A stretch of DNA of 5,695 nucleotides from Gammaproteobacteria bacterium (GTDB lineage: Bacteria; Pseudomonadota; Gammaproteobacteria; Pseudomonadales; Azotimanducaceae). The notes under the pieces are model-generated. The model saw only the letters and a list, made by a program, of their open reading frames with translations. It was not told the origin of the DNA and ran no database searches. Both the position numbers and the translations under genes were made by a program. Numbering within the stretch: the stretch's first letter is position 1; each line of letters opens with the position of its first letter. This document shows, piece by piece, positions 1 to 5,695 of the stretch. The DNA lies in assembly GCA_002726925.1 (NCBI GenBank), contig PBTJ01000005.1, forward strand, positions 11,876-17,570. Reading direction: 5' to 3'.

Positions 1-113
1 AGGGCGATCTTAAAGCCACGGTGGGCGGCGAGTACGCGCTGGTGGACTATGTGGAAGCGTTGAACTGCCTGTCGCAGCGGCGGGCCATTGGTAAGATCGT
101 GGTGAATATCTGA
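1..113 (+). CDS. C-terminal end of a quinone oxidoreductase / zinc-type dehydrogenase family protein (partial)
   Basis: Only the last 36 codons are present (reading frame from base 3), ending in TGA at 111-113. The visible tail ends RRAIGKIVVNI, preceded by a YVEALNCL segment. This is the usual ending of medium-chain dehydrogenase/reductase proteins of the NADPH:quinone oxidoreductase type, where a helix with an 'A...L' pattern leads to a final 'GK-[IV]-V' strand closing the catalytic domain. Family members reduce quinones or enones with NADPH in the cytoplasm, but substrate names in this family are unreliable and no catalytic residues are visible here. The stop overlaps the dsbB start (TGATG), so the two genes are probably co-transcribed and may be translationally coupled. 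The family call rests on a short tail and is moderate. Confidence 0.6.
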   Translation, partial: GDLKATVGGEYALVDYVEALNCLSQRRAIGKIVVNI

Positions 114-601
114 TGCGAAATATGCAAGAAACAGAACAATGGGGCGCCCTAGTTTGCTTAGGTGCCGGCGGTATTTTATGCGTGGGTTTGATAGTGGAGT
201 TCGCCCTGGGACTGGCGCCATGCCCGCTGTGCATGATGCAACGTATATGGTTTGCTCTGGCCGGCATCGTCGCACTGATCGGCCTGACGCATAATCCAAG
301 GTGGGGTATTTATCCTTTGTTAAGCGCACTTTGCGCAACGATTGGCGGCGGCTTTGCGGTTCGACAGCTGTGGTTGCAGAGCCTTCCAGCGGACCAGGTA
401 CCAAGCTGCGGGCCCGATCTATCCTATATGCTCGACGCCTTCCCACTAGCCGACTTACTTACCGCCATGACATCGGGCACAGGAGATTGTGCCGCCGTGT
501 ACGATGTAATTCCGCTCATGAGTATTGCCGGATGGGCCTTGTTAGGTTTCGTTCTTTTATTCGCGGCCAGCGTCATGCAGCTGCGTCTAGGGCTTCGCTA
601 G
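113..601 (+). CDS. dsbB: Disulfide bond formation protein DsbB
   Basis: DsbB is the inner-membrane enzyme that reoxidises periplasmic DsbA and passes the electrons to ubiquinone or menaquinone. The 162-residue protein has the family's usual length and shows four hydrophobic segments (about residues 12-32, 45-60, 66-84 and 135-156). The first periplasmic loop carries the redox pair C37-P-L-C40, followed by R44, which corresponds to the quinone-site arginine R48 of E. coli. The second loop carries the other essential pair, C99 and C126, with the typical C-x-x-x-L-x-Y-M-L-x-x-F-P-L context after C99 and G-D-C at C126. The RQLWLQ segment near residue 84 is also conserved. The first ATG (113) overlaps the upstream stop by one base. 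A second in-frame ATG at 122 is possible, and neither has a strong Shine-Dalgarno sequence, which fits coupling to the upstream gene. No DsbA gene is in the window. Confidence 0.95.
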   Translation: MRNMQETEQWGALVCLGAGGILCVGLIVEFALGLAPCPLCMMQRIWFALAGIVALIGLTHNPRWGIYPLLSALCATIGGGFAVRQLWLQSLPADQVPSCGPDLSYMLDAFPLADLLTAMTSGTGDCAAVYDVIPLMSIAGWALLGFVLLFAASVMQLRLGLR

Positions 602-663
602 ACCTATTGCGCGAAGTGAATTAGAGGAGACGAAACTGCCAATAGTCTCGCCGGGGTTGACGC

Positions 664-672
664 TGCTATACT
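664..672 (+). promoter_or_regulatory. Extended -10 promoter candidate for the ParA-like gene
   Basis: The sequence TGC-TATACT (664-672) matches the extended -10 form TGn-TATAAT with five of six hexamer bases. No good -35 lies 16-18 bases upstream. The nearby TTGACG at 657-662 is only four bases away and cannot serve as its -35 box. Transcription would start near 679, giving a leader of about 55 bases before the ATG at 734. A weak GGA at 725-727 is the only Shine-Dalgarno-like element. The rest of the 132-base gap holds only a weak 5-bp inverted repeat (GAGAC at 627-631 with GTCTC at 645-649). Confidence 0.4.
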
Positions 673-733
673 CTCCGCCCCCTGAGTCTTTGATGCTGAG
701 GGTTCATTTGTCGGCAGTGGTTTTGGAAATCCT

Positions 734-1492
734 ATGGCTCAGTCAGTCATTAACATTCTGGTGGTGAACAGCAAAGGCGGCTGCGGTAAAACCACGGTCG
801 CCACGAACTTGGCTGCAGCCTATGCCAACGAGGGCAAACAAGTCGCACTTTTTGACTTTGATCGTCAGGCCAGTGCCCAGCATTGGGCCGGCGCTAGAGG
901 CCTAGATTTACCCAACATAGATCTCTATCACCGGCCAGACCCGGCAAAAATTGACCATGACGCCATGGGGCATTACGACGTTTGCGTATTCGACTCAGGT
1001 CCTGGCATCGCGACGCAGCCAAGCTTGCATGCCGAATTTGAGGCCTTGCTGAGGCTGAGCGATGTCATTGTCGTACCGATGCTTTCTTCGGCTTGGGACA
1101 TTCAAGCGGGCGAGCATTTTATTACCCAACTGATGACTCAGCGCGTCTGGCGCGCAGCACCCAGACCCATCGCGGTGGTTGGCAATCGCATCAGCGGCAA
1201 TCTTGCGGGACAACAAAAATTGCAGCATTTTTTGAGCTGTCTTGATGTCCCCGCGGTGTCACAGTTTCGCGAGTCCCCAGTCTACGCCGAGGCTGGAGAT
1301 AGCGGACAAGGCATTGTTGAGATGAAGCGTAATCGAGCCGCTCGAAAGGAGTTCAAAGCTTGGTATACCTTGACGGGGTGGATCGATGAAGCAACGCTCA
1401 TAGCAACATCTAAGCGCCTACCTGCAATGCCCTTGGCGGCCTCACGCGCAGACCGGCTCACCGGCGACGATGCCACTACGGAGCGCGCCTAA
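734..1492 (+). CDS. Orphan ParA/MinD-family ATPase
   Basis: This 252-residue protein belongs to the deviant Walker A ATPase family that positions DNA, protein complexes or cell-pole cargo by ATP-driven dimerisation. The deviant P-loop S13-K14-G-G-C-G-K19-T-T contains both the signature lysine K14 and the phosphate-binding K19. The switch I-like motif is D41-F-D43-R-Q-A-S (most ParA proteins have DxDPQ, so the proline is replaced by R44). Walker B is V-C-V-F-D87-S-G-P-G rather than the common DTPP. The final 30 or so residues (about 222-252) are rich in A, R and T and probably disordered. No N-terminal DNA-binding domain is present, so it resembles the small chromosomal or cargo-positioning types rather than plasmid P1-type ParA. 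No ParB, centromere-like repeat or obvious cargo gene is adjacent. The chromosomal parAB pair normally lies beside gidB, so this is likely a second, specialised copy. The cargo is unknown. Confidence 0.85.
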   Translation: MAQSVINILVVNSKGGCGKTTVATNLAAAYANEGKQVALFDFDRQASAQHWAGARGLDLPNIDLYHRPDPAKIDHDAMGHYDVCVFDSGPGIATQPSLHAEFEALLRLSDVIVVPMLSSAWDIQAGEHFITQLMTQRVWRAAPRPIAVVGNRISGNLAGQQKLQHFLSCLDVPAVSQFRESPVYAEAGDSGQGIVEMKRNRAARKEFKAWYTLTGWIDEATLIATSKRLPAMPLAASRADRLTGDDATTERA

Positions 1493-1517
1493 GCGCCAGG
1501 CAATTGCGCCTCGACGG

Positions 1518-1545
1518 GTGACAACCCATCCCCTGACCACATAGT
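1518..1545 (+). promoter_or_regulatory. Weak promoter candidate before the ABC-F gene
   Basis: GTGACA (1518-1523, five of six to the -35 consensus) and CATAGT (1540-1545, four of six to the -10 consensus) are separated by 16 bases. If real, transcription would begin only a few bases before the ATG at 1556, giving an almost leaderless mRNA. This would fit the lack of a Shine-Dalgarno sequence. The match is modest and could be chance. Read-through from the ParA-like gene 63 bases upstream is the alternative. Confidence 0.22.
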
Positions 1546-1555
1546 TTGCTAATCC

Positions 1556-4484
<2,929 letters not shown>

Positions 4485-4517
4485 CGCGGTCTTGGGCGGC
4501 TCAACATCCACTATTGC

Positions 4518-4547
4518 GGGACAGTCAGCAAATAACGGTGCTACAAT
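4518..4547 (+). promoter_or_regulatory. Sigma-70-type promoter of trxA
   Basis: The extended -10 element TGC-TACAAT (4539-4547, hexamer five of six) has a GGGACA -35 candidate (4518-4523, four of six) at 18 bases. Transcription would start near 4554, giving a leader of about 36 bases that includes the perfect palindrome ATTGATCAAT (4566-4575) and the Shine-Dalgarno GGAG (4579-4582). This is the best promoter match in the window and suggests that trxA is transcribed separately from hemB. Confidence 0.6.
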
Positions 4548-4578
4548 TTTTATACGTGTAAAACCATTGATCAATTCT

Positions 4579-4582
4579 GGAG
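4579..4582 (+). promoter_or_regulatory. Ribosome binding site of trxA
   Basis: GGAG is seven bases before ATG 4590, an ideal distance, and supports this start, which also gives the normal thioredoxin N-terminus. Confidence 0.75.
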
Positions 4583-4589
4583 AACTTTC

Positions 4590-4916
4590 ATGAGCGATAA
4601 CATCGTCTACACAAGCGATGACGGCTTCGACGCCGACGTACTGGGCGCAGATAAGCCGGTGCTTGTTGATTATTGGGCAGAATGGTGTGGTCCCTGTAAA
4701 ATGATCGCGCCCATTTTGAACGAGATCGCGGACGAATATTCTGATCGCCTGAAAATCTGCAAGCTGAACATCGACGCCAATCAAGCCACCCCACCGAAAT
4801 ATGGGATTCGCGGTATTCCTACCTTAATGCTATTCAAAAACGGCGAGGTCGAGGCTACTAAGGTTGGCGCGCTGAGCAAGTCACAGCTGCAAGCATTTTT
4901 AGACAGCAACATATAG
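4590..4916 (+). CDS. trxA: Thioredoxin 1
   Basis: This is the small cytoplasmic dithiol reductant that is recharged by thioredoxin reductase and NADPH and supplies electrons to ribonucleotide reductase, methionine sulfoxide reductase and other targets. The 108 residues match the size of E. coli TrxA (109). The active site is W32-C33-G-P-C36-K, the buried acid is D27, and the cis-proline is P77 within [15 protein letters not shown]. The C-terminal part ([16 protein letters not shown]) is nearly that of E. coli. A third cysteine, C57, lies in the strand before KLNID. There is no signal peptide. The gene has its own promoter and a strong terminator, so it is probably monocistronic. It sits between hemB and rho, as in Pseudomonas, but without the ppk/ppx pair found there. 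Confidence 0.98.
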   Translation: MSDNIVYTSDDGFDADVLGADKPVLVDYWAEWCGPCKMIAPILNEIADEYSDRLKICKLNIDANQATPPKYGIRGIPTLMLFKNGEVEATKVGALSKSQLQAFLDSNI

Positions 4917-4927
4917 CGTAAACGCCC

Positions 4928-4956
4928 GGCATAGGCGTCCGGCCTATGCCTTTTTT
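4928..4956 (+). terminator. Intrinsic terminator after trxA
   Basis: A perfect 9-bp stem, GGCATAGGC (4928-4936) with GCCTATGCC (4942-4950), a 5-base loop, and then six T residues (4951-4956). It lies 12 bases after the trxA stop and separates trxA from rho. Confidence 0.93.
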
Positions 4957-4993
4957 GGCTGACCGCGCTGTCATTTTTATTGCAGATTGCGTC

Positions 4994-5021
4994 TTGACCC
5001 AAGGCACAAAAACCATAAACT
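4994..5021 (+). promoter_or_regulatory. Promoter candidate of rho
   Basis: TTGACC (4994-4999, five of six) is followed after 16 bases by TAAACT (5016-5021, four of six). Since the trxA terminator closes the upstream unit, rho needs a promoter in this gap and this is the best pair visible. The start would be near 5028, giving a leader of roughly 125 bases. Confidence 0.45.
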
Positions 5022-5030
5022 AAAACGTAT

Positions 5031-5071
5031 CGGCTCTAGAGAGGAGCCGGGATCCACGCCCGGACTGAGCC
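5031..5071 (+). promoter_or_regulatory. Alternative hairpins in the rho leader
   Basis: CGGCTC (5031-5036) can pair with GAGCCG (5044-5049). CCGGG (5047-5051) can pair with CCCGG (5059-5063). The two stems share bases 5047-5049, so they cannot both form. GGCTC (5032-5036) has a second partner, GAGCC at 5067-5071, which would enclose the CCGGG/CCCGG stem. A pyrimidine-rich run follows (about 5072-5090). The base pairing is visible; a regulatory role is inference. Long leaders and autoregulation are known for rho in E. coli. Confidence 0.4.
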
Positions 5072-5120
5072 TAGCTTTCTTTTCTATTTCAAATCACATC
5101 GCCTGACACCTGTTGGCGCG

Positions 5121-5150
5121 TTAACACCTAACCACCGGTCCCCCCTTCCT
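5121..5150 (+). promoter_or_regulatory. C-rich, G-poor tract before the rho start (possible Rho utilisation site)
   Basis: These 30 bases contain 15 C and only 2 G, with several CACC repeats and a run of six C just before the start codon. High C, low G and little structure are the properties of Rho-loading (rut) RNA. Rho is known to limit its own expression in E. coli. The tract also leaves no Shine-Dalgarno sequence for rho. Confidence 0.35.
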
Positions 5151-5156
5151 ATGGCT

Positions 5157-5695
5157 ATGCACCTATCTGACTTAAAAATTAAACCTATTACAGAACTCAT
5201 CGATACCGCGCGGGAAATGGGCTTAGAGAATGTCGGTCGATCGCGTAAACAAGAAGTGATCGCGGCAATTGTGCGAAAACTAGCGAAAAACGGTGAGGAC
5301 ATTTATGGCGAAGGCACCCTGGAAATTCTGCAGGACGGCTTTGGCTTTTTGCGCTCCGCTGACAGTTCCTACTTGGCTGGACCCGATGACATCTATGTAT
5401 CACCCAGTCAGGTAAGGCGCTTCAACCTACGCACAGGCGACAGCATCGCGGGGAAAATCAGGCCACCCAAGGATGGCGAGCGATACTTTGCGCTCCTGAA
5501 AGTAGATGAGATCAACTTCAGTGAGGTCAACAGTAAAACGCACAAGGTGCTTTTCGAAAACCTGACCCCCCTATTTCCAGATGAACGCCTGCAGCTAGAG
5601 CGCGGCAATGGCAGCACCGAAGATCTGACCGCACGTATCGTTGATCTGGTCGCTCCCATAGGCAAAGGCCAGCGCGCCCTAGTCGTATCGCCGCC
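5157..5695 (+). CDS. rho: Transcription termination factor Rho, N-terminal part (cut by window end)
   Basis: Rho is the hexameric RNA helicase that ends transcription of untranslated RNA. The 179 complete codons present cover the N-terminal helical Rho_N domain (about 1-47) and the cold-shock-like primary RNA-binding domain (about 50-120). The latter includes D60-G-F-G-F-L-R66, the [12 protein letters not shown] segment, and D78-I-Y80-V-S, all at the same residue numbers as in E. coli Rho. The connector [11 protein letters not shown] follows, and the window ends in VVSPP, just before the Walker A motif PPKAGKT of E. coli Rho. I chose ATG 5157 (MHLSDLK) because it gives E. coli numbering. The in-frame ATG at 5151 would add only Met-Ala. 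Neither start has a Shine-Dalgarno sequence, as the preceding bases are C-rich. The gene has its own leader of roughly 125 bases. Confidence 0.97.
   Translation, partial: MHLSDLKIKPITELIDTAREMGLENVGRSRKQEVIAAIVRKLAKNGEDIYGEGTLEILQDGFGFLRSADSSYLAGPDDIYVSPSQVRRFNLRTGDSIAGKIRPPKDGERYFALLKVDEINFSEVNSKTHKVLFENLTPLFPDERLQLERGNGSTEDLTARIVDLVAPIGKGQRALVVSP

Noticed and set aside
301..624. Plus-strand frame of 107 codons inside dsbB
   Set aside because: It lies almost wholly within the well-supported dsbB frame and encodes an arginine-rich sequence without recognisable features.
657..672. TTGACG and TATACT as a -35/-10 pair
   Set aside because: Only four bases separate them; a working sigma-70 pair needs about 16-18. 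The -10 was kept as an extended -10 instead.
1516..1527. Small inverted repeat GGGT-GACA-ACCC before the ABC-F gene as terminator
   Set aside because: The stem is only four base pairs and no T run follows.
4946..5023. Short reading frame of 25 codons in the trxA-rho gap, as a possible rho leader peptide
   Set aside because: Its ATG lies inside the 3' arm of the trxA terminator, upstream of the rho promoter candidate, and has no ribosome site.

Overview
This window looks like ordinary chromosomal DNA from a gammaproteobacterium, probably a Pseudomonas-like or marine relative. The evidence is the close resemblance of the ABC-F protein, thioredoxin and Rho to their E. coli counterparts, the metal-site type of HemB (Pseudomonas-like, without cysteines), and the hemB-trxA-rho order, which recalls the Pseudomonas hemB-ppk-ppx-trxA-rho neighbourhood. 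The organism assignment is inference. All convincing genes are on the + strand, coding density is high, and I see no mobile element, CRISPR array, tRNA or rRNA.

Left part (1-1492): the 3' end of a quinone oxidoreductase/zinc-type dehydrogenase-like gene overlaps by one base the start of dsbB, the inner-membrane quinone-reducing disulfide-bond protein. After a 132-base gap with an extended -10 promoter candidate comes an orphan ParA/MinD-type ATPase with no ParB partner in view.

Middle (1556-4484): a full-length YheS-like ABC-F ATPase (ribosome-associated family) whose start has no Shine-Dalgarno sequence, followed 43 bases later by hemB (5-aminolevulinate dehydratase, tetrapyrrole synthesis), which has a clear Shine-Dalgarno sequence.

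Right part (4485-5695): trxA (thioredoxin 1) has its own promoter and a strong intrinsic terminator, so it is probably a single-gene unit. It is followed by about 200 bases of untranslated sequence and the N-terminal third of rho, cut by the window edge just before the Walker A motif. The rho leader carries a promoter candidate, two hairpins that cannot form together, and a C-rich, G-poor stretch right before a start codon lacking a Shine-Dalgarno sequence. This is the most interesting non-coding part of the window and fits autoregulation by Rho.

The genes are housekeeping functions (thiol redox, translation, haem synthesis, transcription termination) rather than one pathway. I did not find a convincing new multi-gene system. 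The points worth a second look are the rho leader, the orphan ParA ATPase, and the ABC-F start.
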